Part shown: piece after piece, positions 9,816 to 20,858 of the stretch
Position numbering within the stretch: the first letter of the stretch is position 1
Layout: each line of letters begins with the position of its first letter
Assembly: GCF_900115105.1 (NCBI RefSeq)
Contig: NZ_FOYP01000002.1
Location: forward strand, 496,001-560,000
DNA: 64,000 bases
Reading direction: 5' to 3'
From: Yoonia tamlensis
Lineage (GTDB): Bacteria > Pseudomonadota > Alphaproteobacteria > Rhodobacterales > Rhodobacteraceae
The notes under the pieces: generated by a model
Seen by the model: only the letters and a program-made list of their open reading frames with translations
Databases searched by the model: none
Told to the model about the DNA's origin: nothing
Position numbers and translations under genes: made by a program

Positions 9816-10376
9816 GTGTCCGAAACTGCTGGTATCTCCACAAGCATTGCGTCGCGTTATGCGACCGCCGTGTTTGAACTTGCCAAAGAAGGCAAGGCCA
9901 TCAAAGCGCTCGAAACTGACGTAGCGGCTTTGGAATCTGCAATCGCCGACAGCGCTGACATGCGTACATTGTTGTCTTCACCGCTTTATAGCCGTGAACA
10001 GCAAGGTACCGCGATCAGCGCGATTGCGGAAAAAATGAAATTGTCTGCATCGACAAGCAACGTATTGGCGCTTCTTGCAAGCAAGCGCCGTTTGTTTGTG
10101 TTGCCGCAGTTGCTGACTGTATTGCAAGCAATGTTGGCCGAAGAGCGTGGCGAAGTGACTGCTGAAGTCACCGCTGCCAAGAAGCTGACCAAAGCGCAAG
10201 CTGACAAGCTGGCAAAAACACTTACCGCCCAAGTGGGCAAATCTGTCACCATCAAAGAAACCGTCGATGAACGCATCATTGGCGGTCTTATTGTAAAAGT
10301 GGGCTCTAAGATGATCGACACGTCGATTGCCTCAAAGCTCAACGCACTCCAGAACACTATGAAAGAGGTCGGATAA
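9816..10376 (+). CDS. atpH: F1 ATP synthase delta subunit
   Basis: Delta is the stator subunit joining F1 to the b subunits. The 186 residues have the family pattern ASRYATAVFELAKE at the N-terminus and a C-terminal IIGGLIVKVGSKMIDTSIASKL. Two GTG starts are possible. 9816 is preferred because GGAAGG at 9804-9809 lies six bases before it; the GTG at 9810 directly abuts that motif. It is the first gene of atpHAGDC, the usual alphaproteobacterial F1 arrangement with F0 genes elsewhere. The atpA ATG follows its stop without a gap. Confidence 0.93.
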   Translation: MSETAGISTSIASRYATAVFELAKEGKAIKALETDVAALESAIADSADMRTLLSSPLYSREQQGTAISAIAEKMKLSASTSNVLALLASKRRLFVLPQLLTVLQAMLAEERGEVTAEVTAAKKLTKAQADKLAKTLTAQVGKSVTIKETVDERIIGGLIVKVGSKMIDTSIASKLNALQNTMKEVG

Positions 10377-11912
10377 ATGGCGATCCAAGCGTCTGAAATC
10401 TCTGCGATCCTTAAGGACCAGATCAAAAACTTTGGCCAAGAAGCCGAAGTGGCCGAAGTAGGCCGGGTACTAAGCGTTGGTGATGGTATCGCCCGCGTTT
10501 ATGGCCTTGATAACGTGCAAGCCGGTGAAATGGTTGAATTCCCCGGTGGTATCCGCGGGATGGCCCTGAACCTCGAAGCCGACAACGTTGGTGTTGTTAT
10601 CTTCGGTTCTGACCGTGACATTAAAGAAGGCGACACTGTTAAGCGCACAAAATCCATCGTGGACGTTCCTGTCGGGGACGAACTGCTTGGCCGCGTTGTT
10701 GACGGTCTGGGTAACCCGCTTGACGGCAAGGGCCCGATCAAAACAAAGAAACGTGCGATCGCCGATTCAAAGGCGCCTGGCATTATTCCACGTAAATCGG
10801 TTCACGAACCAATGGCGACAGGCCTGAAATCTGTTGACTCGATGATCCCGGTTGGCCGTGGCCAGCGCGAATTGATCATTGGTGACCGCCAAACCGGTAA
10901 AACAGCGATCGCGCTTGATACGATCCTGAACCAAAAATCATACAACGATAACGCGGCAAGCGATTCTGACAAACTGTACTGCGTTTACGTGGCCATCGGT
11001 CAAAAGCGTTCAACAGTTGCACAGCTGGTGAAAAAGCTCGAAGAATCCGGCGCGATTGAATATTCAATCGTTGTTGCGGCGACTGCTTCTGACCCTGCGC
11101 CAATGCAGTTCCTTGCACCATATGCGGCGACAGCGATGGCTGAACACTTCCGCGATGCGGGCCGCCACGCGCTGATCATCTATGATGACCTTTCCAAGCA
11201 AGCGGTATCTTACCGTCAAATGTCACTTCTTCTGCGCCGTCCACCAGGGCGTGAAGCTTACCCAGGTGACGTTTTCTATCTTCACTCCCGTCTGCTCGAG
11301 CGTTCATGTAAACTGAACGAAGACAACGGTTCCGGTTCTTTGACGGCGCTGCCGATCATTGAAACCCAAGGTGGCGACGTGTCTGCGTTTATTCCAACCA
11401 ACGTGATTTCGATCACCGACGGTCAGATCTTCCTTGAAACCGAACTGTTCTACCAAGGGATCCGCCCAGCGGTGAACACCGGTCTGTCCGTTTCACGTGT
11501 TGGTTCTGCTGCGCAAACAAACGCGATGAAATCTGTTGCCGGTCCGGTTAAGCTCGAGCTTGCGCAATACCGCGAAATGGCTGCCTTTGCGCAGTTCGGT
11601 TCCGACCTTGACGCCGCGACACAGCAATTGCTGAACCGTGGTGCACGTCTGACCGAGTTGATGAAGCAACCACAGTATTCACCACTGACAAACGCAGAAA
11701 TCGTTTGCGTGATCTATGCGGGTACACACGGCTATTTGGACAAAGTCGGCGTCAAAGACGTTGGCCGTTTCGAGGCTGGTTTGCTCAAGCACCTGCGCAC
11801 AAACGCAAAAGACGTGCTTGCGTTCATCACCAAAGAAGATCCAAAGATCAAAGGCGACGCTGAAGCCAAGATCAAAGCTGCTTTGGACGCTTTCGCTGCT
11901 GATTTCGCATAA
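10377..11912 (+). CDS. atpA: F1 ATP synthase alpha subunit
   Basis: Alpha is the non-catalytic nucleotide-binding subunit of the F1 hexamer. The 511 residues match the standard length, with Walker A GDRQTGKT at 169-176, the [34 protein letters not shown] region split here over its usual motifs, and [17 protein letters not shown] late in the protein. Codon use shifts to the highly expressed pattern shared by all five atp genes (frequent GTT, ACA, CCA, CGT). Transcription continues into atpG after 24 bases. Confidence 0.97.
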   Translation: MAIQASEISAILKDQIKNFGQEAEVAEVGRVLSVGDGIARVYGLDNVQAGEMVEFPGGIRGMALNLEADNVGVVIFGSDRDIKEGDTVKRTKSIVDVPVGDELLGRVVDGLGNPLDGKGPIKTKKRAIADSKAPGIIPRKSVHEPMATGLKSVDSMIPVGRGQRELIIGDRQTGKTAIALDTILNQKSYNDNAASDSDKLYCVYVAIGQKRSTVAQLVKKLEESGAIEYSIVVAATASDPAPMQFLAPYAATAMAEHFRDAGRHALIIYDDLSKQAVSYRQMSLLLRRPPGREAYPGDVFYLHSRLLERSCKLNEDNGSGSLTALPIIETQGGDVSAFIPTNVISITDGQIFLETELFYQGIRPAVNTGLSVSRVGSAAQTNAMKSVAGPVKLELAQYREMAAFAQFGSDLDAATQQLLNRGARLTELMKQPQYSPLTNAEIVCVIYAGTHGYLDKVGVKDVGRFEAGLLKHLRTNAKDVLAFITKEDPKIKGDAEAKIKAALDAFAADFA

Positions 11913-11936
11913 ACCTGAAGATAAGGAGACGAACAC

Positions 11937-12809
11937 GTGCCTAATCTTAAGGACCTGAAAAATCGGATCGCGTCGGTTAAATCGACCCGCAAGATCACGA
12001 AGGCCATGCAAATGGTCGCGGCTGCAAAATTGCGCCGCGCCCAGGAAGCAGCCGAAGCATCACGCCCCTATACAGAGCGTTTTAACGCTGTGATGGGTCA
12101 GCTTGCTGCATCGGTTGGCGGTTCAGATTCTGCACCAAAATTGCTGTCCGGAACGGGCAGCGATCAGGTGCAGCTTTTGATCGTCATGACGGCTGAACGT
12201 GGTTTGTGTGGTGGCTTTAACGGCAACATCGCGAAGCTTGCGAAAACCCATGCGCAAAAATTGATCGCAGCCGGCAAGACAGTGAAAATCATCACTGTCG
12301 GCAAAAAAGGCCGCGACGCAATCAAGCGTGAACTGGGTGCCCATTTTGTCGATCACATCGACATGAGCGGCGTTAAGCGGCTTGGCTACCTGAATGCGCA
12401 AGACATCGCAAAAAATGTGTTGGCCCGCTTTGACGAAAACGAATTCGATGTCGCGACGATCTTTTTCGCGCGCTTCGAAAACGTTGTGACGCAGCACCCG
12501 ACCGCACAGCAAATCATCCCTGCCCGCTTTGACGTGGCCGAGGATGCTGAAACAACGCTTTACGACTACGAGCCAAGCGAAGAAGAAATTCTTGCTGACT
12601 TGTTGCCGCGCGGTGTTGCGACAGCCCTCTTCAGCGCACTGCTGGAAAACGCAGCCTCTGAACAGGGTGCACGGATGTCTGCGATGGACAACGCAACACG
12701 CAACGCTGGTGATATGATCGACCAACTGACAATCGAATTTAACCGTTCGCGTCAGGCCGTGATCACCAACGAGCTGATTGAAATTATTTCGGGCGCGGAA
12801 GCGCTCTAG
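11937..12809 (+). CDS. atpG: F1 ATP synthase gamma subunit
   Basis: Gamma is the central rotor shaft. The 290 residues begin [20 protein letters not shown] with the conserved [13 protein letters not shown] central [10 protein letters not shown] and a C-terminal [18 protein letters not shown] helix complete the family pattern. The start codon is GTG at 11937, preceded by AAGGAGA with good spacing. Confidence 0.96.
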   Translation: MPNLKDLKNRIASVKSTRKITKAMQMVAAAKLRRAQEAAEASRPYTERFNAVMGQLAASVGGSDSAPKLLSGTGSDQVQLLIVMTAERGLCGGFNGNIAKLAKTHAQKLIAAGKTVKIITVGKKGRDAIKRELGAHFVDHIDMSGVKRLGYLNAQDIAKNVLARFDENEFDVATIFFARFENVVTQHPTAQQIIPARFDVAEDAETTLYDYEPSEEEILADLLPRGVATALFSALLENAASEQGARMSAMDNATRNAGDMIDQLTIEFNRSRQAVITNELIEIISGAEAL

Positions 12810-14252
<1,443 letters not shown>

Positions 14253-14272
14253 TGAACCTGTAAGGAGCCAAC

Positions 14273-14710
14273 ATGGCAAACCTACAATTCGATCTCGTTT
14301 CGCCCGAGCGCCGCTTGGCCTCAGTCGAAACAACCGAGGTAATGATCCCCGGTGCTGACGGTGACATGACCGTGATGGCTGGCCACGCGCCAACCATCAC
14401 AACATTGCGCCCAGGCATCATGCGCGTGTCGCATGGCGGGACCACCGAGGAATACGTTGTTCTGGGCGGTTTCGCTGAAATCAGCGCGACTGGCGTTTCG
14501 GTACTGGCTGAACAAGCCTTGCACCGCGATGAGATGACGCAAGAAGTTTACGAAAAACTGATTGCCGAAGCCAAAGAGCTGTACAAGAAGAAAGAGGAAG
14601 AGTTCGTCAATGAGCCGGGTCCCGTCGATGACGCGGCCAAGCTGATTGCTGATATGGTTGCGATGGGCTCGCATATCGGGTTGGACTCGGAACGCTCTAA
14701 CTTCGGGTAA
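14273..14710 (+). CDS. atpC: F1 ATP synthase epsilon subunit
   Basis: Epsilon is the regulatory rotor subunit. The 145 residues have an N-terminal beta-sandwich ([34 protein letters not shown]) and a shorter charged C-terminal helix ([15 protein letters not shown]). AAGGAGCC precedes the ATG. It is the last gene of the operon and is followed by a compact terminator. Confidence 0.95.
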   Translation: MANLQFDLVSPERRLASVETTEVMIPGADGDMTVMAGHAPTITTLRPGIMRVSHGGTTEEYVVLGGFAEISATGVSVLAEQALHRDEMTQEVYEKLIAEAKELYKKKEEEFVNEPGPVDDAAKLIADMVAMGSHIGLDSERSNFG

Positions 14711-14730
14711 GTCCAGTTTATAGATTGCTT

Positions 14731-14760
14731 GGGCCTCGCATTGCGGGGCCCTTTGCTATT
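14731..14760 (+). terminator. Terminator of the atpHAGDC operon
   Basis: GGGCCTCGC (14731-14739) pairs with GCGGGGCCC (14743-14751) through nine base pairs, one of them G-U, around a three-base loop. TTTGCTATT follows. It starts 20 bases after the atpC stop. Confidence 0.75.
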
Positions 14761-14827
14761 GTAGGGTTGCTGGTTTTGGTGAATGGTGCAGTGCAACCTT
14801 AGGTTACAGATGGGGCCGCGACCGGCA

Positions 14828-15178
14828 ATGCATAGATTAAATAGTGGAACAGTTGGTATCGATCACGGCGATGTGGTCATGTTTTCAGATTTTGAAGACG
14901 GCGGCGCGATGTGGCGCGGCGAAGGCCCTCGCCAAAGCCGCGAAACAGTGGCCTTTCAGACCGCATATGTAAAACCGCCACATGTGCAGGTTTCGATTTC
15001 AATGTGGGATATCTCGAACTCGACCAACATCCGTGCGGATGTGCAGGCCGAAAACATCACAACAGATGGGTTCGAAATCGTGTTCCGTACATGGGCGGAT
15101 ACACAGGTCGCGCGTGTGCGCGTTGCATGGACATCATTTGGCGAATTGCCCAATGATGACGGCTGGGATCTGTATTAA
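14828..15178 (+). CDS. H-type lectin domain protein
   Basis: This is a 116-residue cytoplasmic-looking protein with no signal peptide. Its second half matches the H-type lectin (PF09458) pattern: KPPHVQVSISMWDIS, then ADVQAENITTDGFEIVFRTW, then VARVRVAWTSFGEL. In this fold, known from snail agglutinins, a six-stranded beta sandwich trimerises and binds GalNAc-type sugars. The start at 14828 (MHRLNSGTVGIDHGD) was chosen from the family N-terminus; an open frame reaches back to 14783 but lacks a ribosome-binding site. It lies between the atp operon and prs. Its role is unknown; a carbohydrate-binding or phage-tail-like job is inference. Confidence 0.75.
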   Translation: MHRLNSGTVGIDHGDVVMFSDFEDGGAMWRGEGPRQSRETVAFQTAYVKPPHVQVSISMWDISNSTNIRADVQAENITTDGFEIVFRTWADTQVARVRVAWTSFGELPNDDGWDLY

Positions 15179-15180
15179 GG

Positions 15181-15210
15181 CAGGGCGCATCCAACTGCGC
15201 CACCGCCCTG
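15181..15210. terminator. Possible bidirectional hairpin between the lectin gene and prs
   Basis: CAGGGCG (15181-15187) and CGCCCTG (15204-15210) form a perfect 7-bp stem. Nested GGCGCA/TGCGCC arms (15184-15189 and 15196-15201) offer an alternative fold. It lies in the 36-base gap between convergent stop codons. There is no good T-tract, so termination is uncertain. Confidence 0.4.
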
Positions 15211-15214
15211 ATAC

Positions 15215-16234
15215 TTATTCGGCGGCGTAAAGCCCCTCGTAGATCGGGCCAAGTGTCTTGTGATCAAACAAGGACGACACAGATGTGCCGTTCCACGTGT
15301 TCAGGATCGCTTGGGCAAACATCGGCGCGGTTGGCACGATGCGTATATTTGGCGCGGCCAGCACAGGTTTGGTCGCGGCGATCGTGTCAGTGATGACCAG
15401 ACTTTTCATTGCCGAGTTGGTAATCCGTTCCACAGCAGGGCCGGACAATACACCATGGGTGATGTAGGAATGCACCTCTTTGGCGCCGTTATCCATCAGC
15501 ACTTCGGCGGCTTTGCAAAGGGTGCCAGCCGTATCAACGATATCGTCAACGATGATACAAACGCGGTCTTTGACGTCGCCGATCACGGTCATCTCGGCAA
15601 CTTCGCCCGGATTGCCGCGGCGTTTGTCAACGATGGACAAGGGGGCGCCAATACGTTGCGCCAGATCACGCGCACGGGCTACGCCACCAACATCGGGGGA
15701 CACGACCATCACGTCGCTCATGCAGTCGCGGAAATGGTGCCGCGCATCCAGCGCATAAATCGGTGACGCATAAAGGTTATCCACCGGAATATCGAAAAAA
15801 CCCTGAATTTGCGTGGCGTGCAAATCCAGGGTCAGGATACGTTCAACACCGGCTTCGACCAGCATATTGGCAACCAGTTTGGCCGTGATCGGGGTGCGGG
15901 CCTTGGACCGGCGGTCTTGGCGCGCGTAACCGAAATAGGGGATCACGGCCGTGATACGATCAGCCGAGGACCGGCGCAGCGCGTCAGCGATGATCAGCAG
16001 TTCCATCAGGTTGTCATTGGCAGGGTTCGATGTCGGCTGGATAATAAACATATCTTCGCCGCGCACGTTTTCGAACACTTCGACAAAGATTTCCCCATCG
16101 TTAAAGCGTTCTACACGCGCATCAACAAGCCCGACATCCATGCCGCGGTGCATCGACATGCGGCGCGCAATTGCGGCGGCAAGCGGCTGGTTGGAATTTC
16201 CGGAAATGAGCTTGGGTGCAGTCATCGTTGGCAT
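15215..16234 (-). CDS. prs: Ribose-phosphate pyrophosphokinase (PRPP synthetase)
   Basis: Prs makes PRPP from ribose-5-phosphate and ATP for nucleotide, His and Trp synthesis. It shows the ATP-binding [11 protein letters not shown], the [12 protein letters not shown] motif, [13 protein letters not shown] and the PRPP loop [15 protein letters not shown]. The ATG at 16234 ([13 protein letters not shown]) has GGGA upstream and gives 339 residues. An ATG at 16273 would add 13 residues that look non-homologous, and one at 16225 is also possible. It is transcribed alone, convergent with the lectin gene. Confidence 0.93.
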   Translation of the reverse strand: MPTMTAPKLISGNSNQPLAAAIARRMSMHRGMDVGLVDARVERFNDGEIFVEVFENVRGEDMFIIQPTSNPANDNLMELLIIADALRRSSADRITAVIPYFGYARQDRRSKARTPITAKLVANMLVEAGVERILTLDLHATQIQGFFDIPVDNLYASPIYALDARHHFRDCMSDVMVVSPDVGGVARARDLAQRIGAPLSIVDKRRGNPGEVAEMTVIGDVKDRVCIIVDDIVDTAGTLCKAAEVLMDNGAKEVHSYITHGVLSGPAVERITNSAMKSLVITDTIAATKPVLAAPNIRIVPTAPMFAQAILNTWNGTSVSSLFDHKTLGPIYEGLYAAE

Positions 16235-16351
16235 CGGTTGGGTCCCTTTGGCAGAAGGCAGTAACATGTACATGACAGATTCGAAGCGTTGACACCGACT
16301 AACACAGCGTTACCGTCACGCAAACATTCTGCGGACATCAGGAGGCTAAAA

Positions 16352-16942
16352 ATGGCCCATATCGACTACTTCTTTGCAACGATTTCACCATTTAGCTACC
16401 TATGCGGGACAAGGCCCGCCGAAATTGCCGCAAAACATGGCGCAACGCTTACTTATCGCCCGCTTGATATCATGGGGCTGTTTGCCCGCACCGGCGGCAC
16501 CGCCCCCAAAGACAGGCACCCCAGCCGCGCTGAATACAGGCTGCAGGAACTGCGGCGTCAGGCTGCGCAGGTTGGCATGCCGCTAAATCCCAAGCCCGCG
16601 TTCTGGCCGACCAACCCTGCGCCGTCGTCCTATGCGATTATCGCCGCGCAAAACGAAGGTGGTGATGTTGCGGGGCTTGTCCATGCGATTGGCGCGGCCT
16701 GCTGGGCCGAAGAGCGCGACATCGCCCAAGACGATGTGATCCGTGATTGTCTGACCAAGGCGGGGTTCGCACCTGATTTGGCCGATAAACACATGCTGAC
16801 CAGCGCCGAAACCTATGCTGCTAACCTCGAAGATGCGGTAGCCAAAGGGGCCTTTGGCGCGCCGTTCTTTATCACAGACACAGACGAACGGTTCTGGGGG
16901 CAGGACCGTCTTGCCGGTCTGGATGCCTATCTGGCGGGGTAA
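16352..16942 (+). CDS. 2-hydroxychromene-2-carboxylate isomerase-like (DsbA/GST-kappa fold)
   Basis: This 196-residue thioredoxin-fold protein begins MAHIDYFFATISPFSYL, where Ser12 replaces the usual thioredoxin cysteine, as in 2-hydroxychromene-2-carboxylate isomerases and kappa-class GSTs. The C-terminal GAFGAPFFITDTDERFWGQDRL is the family cis-Pro and substrate loop. AGGAGG at about 10 bases before the ATG fixes the start. In naphthalene degraders the enzyme opens a chromene ring using glutathione, but no aromatic-degradation genes are nearby, so the actual substrate is unknown. Confidence 0.85.
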   Translation: MAHIDYFFATISPFSYLCGTRPAEIAAKHGATLTYRPLDIMGLFARTGGTAPKDRHPSRAEYRLQELRRQAAQVGMPLNPKPAFWPTNPAPSSYAIIAAQNEGGDVAGLVHAIGAACWAEERDIAQDDVIRDCLTKAGFAPDLADKHMLTSAETYAANLEDAVAKGAFGAPFFITDTDERFWGQDRLAGLDAYLAG

Positions 16943-16943
16943 A

Positions 16944-17990
16944 TTAGCCGTGCAGCAGGTCGATAAACTGCTGCACGTCCGCGGCGGTTATTGACCAATC
17001 GGTAACCAGCCGTCCGGTCAGCATTTCCGCCGGATCGCCATCATCGGGGTCGCCGTTCACCACATAGTAAGCTGCGCCGCCGTCCAGCGCGCGTTTATGT
17101 GCGCGGCGGGGCATTGCAAAGAAAATGATATTGGCCTGCACAGCGAACTGCACCGTCAAATCGGGCACATCATACAGACCCGCAGCAAGCTGCGCACAGC
17201 GCGCATTCGCGGCGCGCGCCGTTTCCAGCCAAAGATCATCTGCCAAATACCCCAGCATTTGGGCCGACAGATAGCGGTGTTTGGACAAAAGGTGCCCGCC
17301 ACGCTTGCGGCGCAGCTCAAACTCCCAAGCAAGATCAGGGTCAAAGATTACACAGGCCTCGACGCCCATTGCACCGTTCTTGGTGCCGCCAAAGCTGACA
17401 GTATCAACCCCTGCCTTCCACGACATTTCCGCCGCAGAGCAACCTAGCGCCACAAGCCCGTTGGCAAAGCGCGCGCCGTCAAGATGGGTCTTGATGCCGA
17501 ATTCACGGGCCACATCGGTCAGCGCGCGGATTTCGTCCAGCGAATATATCGTGCCTTTTTCGGTCACTTGGGTGATCGACAACGGGCCGCGTTGCGGGCC
17601 ATGCACACCGCGGTTTTGTTCTGCCAGTATCTTGGTGCGCAGGGCCTCGGGTGTCATTTTGCCGTTTACCGTCGGCACCAGCGACAGTTTTGCCTGCGTG
17701 TAGAATTCGGGCGCGTTGCATTCGTCCTTGTGGATATGGGCGACATCGGCGCAGAAAATCGTTTCCCACGGCTGTGTCATTGTGGCCAATAGCAGTGCGT
17801 TGGCGCTGGTGCCGTTGACCACAAATTCGACAGCGGCATCCGGCGCTTCGAATACATCACGCACCAGATTGCGGGCGGTTTCGGTCAATGGATCGTCACC
17901 ATATCCGGGGGCATAACCGGCGTTGGCCTGCACGATGGCGTCGATGACATTGGGGTGCACCGGACCTGCATTATCGGACAAAAAATACAT
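16944..17990 (-). CDS. ltaE: Low-specificity L-threonine aldolase family
   Basis: This fold-type I PLP enzyme cleaves threonine or allo-threonine to glycine and acetaldehyde. The 348 residues show FLSDNAGPVHP at the start, GTSANALLL, THLDGARFANG with the PLP-ring Asp, and the Schiff-base Lys204 in SFGGTKNG. The ATG directly follows the ycgN stop, so the gene closes a ribF-ycgN-ltaE run. Related beta-eliminating lyases share this signature, so substrate preference is inferred. Confidence 0.88.
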   Translation of the reverse strand: MYFLSDNAGPVHPNVIDAIVQANAGYAPGYGDDPLTETARNLVRDVFEAPDAAVEFVVNGTSANALLLATMTQPWETIFCADVAHIHKDECNAPEFYTQAKLSLVPTVNGKMTPEALRTKILAEQNRGVHGPQRGPLSITQVTEKGTIYSLDEIRALTDVAREFGIKTHLDGARFANGLVALGCSAAEMSWKAGVDTVSFGGTKNGAMGVEACVIFDPDLAWEFELRRKRGGHLLSKHRYLSAQMLGYLADDLWLETARAANARCAQLAAGLYDVPDLTVQFAVQANIIFFAMPRRAHKRALDGGAAYYVVNGDPDDGDPAEMLTGRLVTDWSITAADVQQFIDLLHG

Positions 17991-18461
17991 CTATGTCGGC
18001 TCCTCTATGACGTGGTCTTCCCAGTCGTCTTCGTCGATTTCGAATTCAGGGATGGTCATGCCGCGCACCGACACGCCCGCGCGGTGCACTGATTCGGGGT
18101 CGCCTGAAACCAGCGGGTGCCAGTCGAACAGCGGGCGGCCTTCGTAAACCAGCCGATAGGCACAGGTCTGCGGCAGCCAGTACATGGTTTGCTTGATCGT
18201 CTTGGGCGTCAGCACGATACATTCGGGCACAAAATTATGCCGGATCGGATAGTTACTGCACAGGCAGCTTTGATCATCCAGCAAACGGCAGGCAACGCGG
18301 GTCATGACCACGACGCCTGTGTCCTCGTCCTCTAGCTTGTTCAGGCAGCATTTCCCGCAGCCATCGCAGAGCGCTTCCCATTCGGGTTTGGACAGTTTTT
18401 CCATCGGCTTGGTTTCCCAAAACCGATCTTTAAGCCCCGCGCGGGTGATTTCACCCGACAT
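17991..18461 (-). CDS. YcgN-family cysteine cluster protein (UPF0260)
   Basis: This 156-residue cytoplasmic protein has the cysteine-rich metal-binding pattern CDGCGKCC followed by [20 protein letters not shown] and a conserved C-terminal [19 protein letters not shown]. It belongs to the YcgN/YkgJ zinc- or iron-chelating group of unknown biochemical role. The ATG at 18461 lies inside the 3' end of ribF (11-base overlap), with AAGGA upstream. An ATG at 18497 would add 12 poorly conserved residues. Confidence 0.85.
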   Translation of the reverse strand: MSGEITRAGLKDRFWETKPMEKLSKPEWEALCDGCGKCCLNKLEDEDTGVVVMTRVACRLLDDQSCLCSNYPIRHNFVPECIVLTPKTIKQTMYWLPQTCAYRLVYEGRPLFDWHPLVSGDPESVHRAGVSVRGMTIPEFEIDEDDWEDHVIEEPT

Positions 18462-19392
18462 CTTGCAAGATCCTTCGCGCGGTTGCGCAATCGGCATTCA
18501 TCTGTTCAATCAACGCATCAAGCCCGTCGAATTTCAGCTCTGGGCGCAGATAGTCGACCAAGGCAACAGACAGGTGAGATCCGTAAAGATCGCCTTTGAA
18601 ATCAAAAAGATAGCTTTCGCAATTGGGAATTTCGCCATTGAACATCGGGCGCACGCCAATAGATGCAGCCCCGTCATAGGTTCCGGCATGTGGTCCATCT
18701 AGCACATCAACCTTGACCGCATAGACGCCAAATTTCGGCGGGTGCAGCCCGTCAATCGACATGTTCGCAGTCGGAAAGCCAAGCTCGCGACCGCGTTGGT
18801 CACCGCGTACGACTGCACCTTCGATCCGGTGCCAATGGCCCAACATTTTGGCTGCATCGCGCGGTTTACCGTCGCTTAGCGCCTGCCGGATAGCGGTAGA
18901 GGACACATTTGCAGCTTTGACAGTCAAAAGCGGGGCGATAGTCACGCCAAATCCCATTTCGGCGCCAAAACGCTGTAAATCATCGACAGTGCCGGCGCGC
19001 CCCTGACCGAAACAGAAATCAGCCCCGACAACAACATGCTTCAACCCCAACCGGTCGACAATAACGCCTTGGGCAAACGCGCGCGGGGCAAGCCCAGCAA
19101 GGGCCGCGTTAAACGGCACCTCATATAGTTTTTCGACACCAAGTTTCGCCAGACGGTTTGCGCGGGCTTCGGCATTCATCAGGCGGAACGGGTTGGAATC
19201 GCGTGAAAAGTAGGCGCGTGGATGCGGCTCGAACGTCATCACCCCCAGTGGCGCGCCGATGGTTTGCGCGATGCCACGGGTCAGGTCGATCACCGATTGA
19301 TGCCCGATATGAACCCCGTCAAAATTCCCTATCGCCGCGGCGGCGCCGCGGTCGTTGGGGTCGATAAAAAGTGTGTCACGAATGATGCGCAT
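18451..19392 (-). CDS. ribF: Bifunctional riboflavin kinase / FAD synthetase
   Basis: RibF converts riboflavin to FMN and FMN to FAD. The N-terminal nucleotidyltransferase domain shows [10 protein letters not shown] at 22-31. The C-terminal kinase domain shows [11 protein letters not shown] and [11 protein letters not shown], followed by [16 protein letters not shown]. Its 313 residues are the usual length. AAGG precedes the ATG, and the gene leads an overlapping run into ycgN. Confidence 0.93.
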   Translation of the reverse strand: MRIIRDTLFIDPNDRGAAAAIGNFDGVHIGHQSVIDLTRGIAQTIGAPLGVMTFEPHPRAYFSRDSNPFRLMNAEARANRLAKLGVEKLYEVPFNAALAGLAPRAFAQGVIVDRLGLKHVVVGADFCFGQGRAGTVDDLQRFGAEMGFGVTIAPLLTVKAANVSSTAIRQALSDGKPRDAAKMLGHWHRIEGAVVRGDQRGRELGFPTANMSIDGLHPPKFGVYAVKVDVLDGPHAGTYDGAASIGVRPMFNGEIPNCESYLFDFKGDLYGSHLSVALVDYLRPELKFDGLDALIEQMNADCATARRILQDVG

Positions 19393-19428
19393 AGCCTTGC
19401 GTAGCGCGGCCTGCGGGGCGCTGCAACC

Positions 19429-19884
19429 CTAGTCGAATTTGCGCGAGGGCGCCAAAACCGTGGCGTCGCCGACCAGCACCTTTTTGTCGTTCACCAGACA
19501 GCGGGTATTCATGGTGACCCGCCGTTTGGCGTGATCGATCTCGGTCACTTCAACCTCGGCCAGAACCATATCGCCGGGGCGCACGGGGGCCAGAAATTTC
19601 AGGCTTTGCCCCAGATAGACGGTGCCATGCCCGGGCAGCTGTTCGCCGATTACGGCGCTGATCAAACCGGCGGTCAGCATCCCATGCGCAATGCGCCCGC
19701 CAAAAATGGTTTCTTGCGCATAGTCTTCGTCAAGATGCACGGGGTTCCGGTCGGTGGATACTTCGGAAAACATTTCGATATCGCGGTCGGTCACGACCTT
19801 GCGCAAGGACCGCATCATGCCGATTTCGATATCTTCAATGCAGATGGTTCCACGAGGGGCATTATCAAGCATAGCGCGATCCAT
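19429..19884 (-). CDS. MaoC-like (R)-hydratase/dehydratase
   Basis: This hot-dog fold protein of about 151 residues carries the hydratase 2 signature: STDRNPVHLDEDYA with the catalytic Asp/His pair, then GGRIAHGML. It probably hydrates enoyl-CoA esters. The length fits the single-domain PhaJ-like group. The start is ambiguous between 19884 (MDRAML) and 19872 (MLDNAP), and the frame extends further to 19953. No clear Shine-Dalgarno decides it. Substrate is unknown. Confidence 0.85.
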   Translation of the reverse strand: MDRAMLDNAPRGTICIEDIEIGMMRSLRKVVTDRDIEMFSEVSTDRNPVHLDEDYAQETIFGGRIAHGMLTAGLISAVIGEQLPGHGTVYLGQSLKFLAPVRPGDMVLAEVEVTEIDHAKRRVTMNTRCLVNDKKVLVGDATVLAPSRKFD

Positions 19885-19958
19885 TAGGTAACAAAAATCC
19901 AATACGCCTTTCGGCTGCGAAACTTTATTACTTTGCGGATGCAGAAAAATCAAGCCCT

Positions 19959-20834
19959 TTAGCGTAAATGTCCAATCGCGTAAGTGGCGCTGGTTTGCTG
20001 AGCATCCAGATAATCGCGCAATGCGTCCGGATCGGGCTGGGTCACTGTTCTTGTCTCGGCGGCGGCAAGCCCGCCAGAAATGAACAGCACGTCCAGATCT
20101 TCCTGAACCGCGCCCAGCACATCGGTGTGCGGGCCGTCGCCAATGGCAATAATGGACGCGTCCGAAGGCACCTTGTTGAGCGCAGCCAGACGACGGCGGG
20201 CAAGGTCATAGATCGGCGGATGGGGTTTGCCGAAATACAGGCTTTCGCCGCCCATATCGGTGTAAAGCTGGGCCAAAGCCCCCGCACACCATTCGCGCAC
20301 CTCGCCGCGATCCACGACAATATCAGGGTTCGCGCAAAGCAGTTTCAGCCCCTTTTGTTTCGCAAAAAGAAAATCCGCGCGGTTAACGTCAAGGTCCGCC
20401 ATCGGATCAAACGGGCCACAGCAAACGATGCCATCGGCCTGATCAAGCGGCACGCGCTGGATATTGACGGGGTTTTCAAGCACGGCCAGCGGTTTGAAAA
20501 AATCGTCGTCGCGCGGGCTTTCGCCCATGAAATAGACCTTTTCACCGACAATCCCGCGATACATTGCCGACCGCGCGCTATCGCCTGACGTGGCAATCGC
20601 ATCCCACGCATCATCCGGAATGCCGAAATCAAGGATCTGATGCGCGACCGATTCCCAAGGGCGCGGCGAATTGGTGACAAGCACCACAACCCCGCCATTT
20701 GCGCGGTAGGTCTGCATCGCTGCAACGGCATCAGGCAGCGCCTTGATTCCGTCGTGCATGCAACCCCAAAGGTCAACAAAGGCCGCGTCATACTGGCCCG
20801 AGATGTCTGCGAAATTTTCGATAATCCGGGTCAT
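19959..20834 (-). CDS. TIGR01459-type HAD hydrolase (NagD-like)
   Basis: This 291-residue class IIA HAD phosphatase-like protein shows an N-terminal AAFVDLWGCMHDG. The second motif Asp seen in typical DxD HAD enzymes is replaced by Trp (DLWG). VVLVTNSPRP is motif II, and IIAIGDGPHTDVLGA is the C-terminal acidic motif. The DLWG variant is characteristic of the alphaproteobacterial TIGR01459 family, whose substrate is not known. AAAGG precedes the ATG, and 24 bases separate it from the pyrophosphatase gene upstream. Confidence 0.88.
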   Translation of the reverse strand: MTRIIENFADISGQYDAAFVDLWGCMHDGIKALPDAVAAMQTYRANGGVVVLVTNSPRPWESVAHQILDFGIPDDAWDAIATSGDSARSAMYRGIVGEKVYFMGESPRDDDFFKPLAVLENPVNIQRVPLDQADGIVCCGPFDPMADLDVNRADFLFAKQKGLKLLCANPDIVVDRGEVREWCAGALAQLYTDMGGESLYFGKPHPPIYDLARRRLAALNKVPSDASIIAIGDGPHTDVLGAVQEDLDVLFISGGLAAAETRTVTQPDPDALRDYLDAQQTSATYAIGHLR

Positions 20835-20858
20835 GGCGCGGCCTTTATATAGGGTGAT

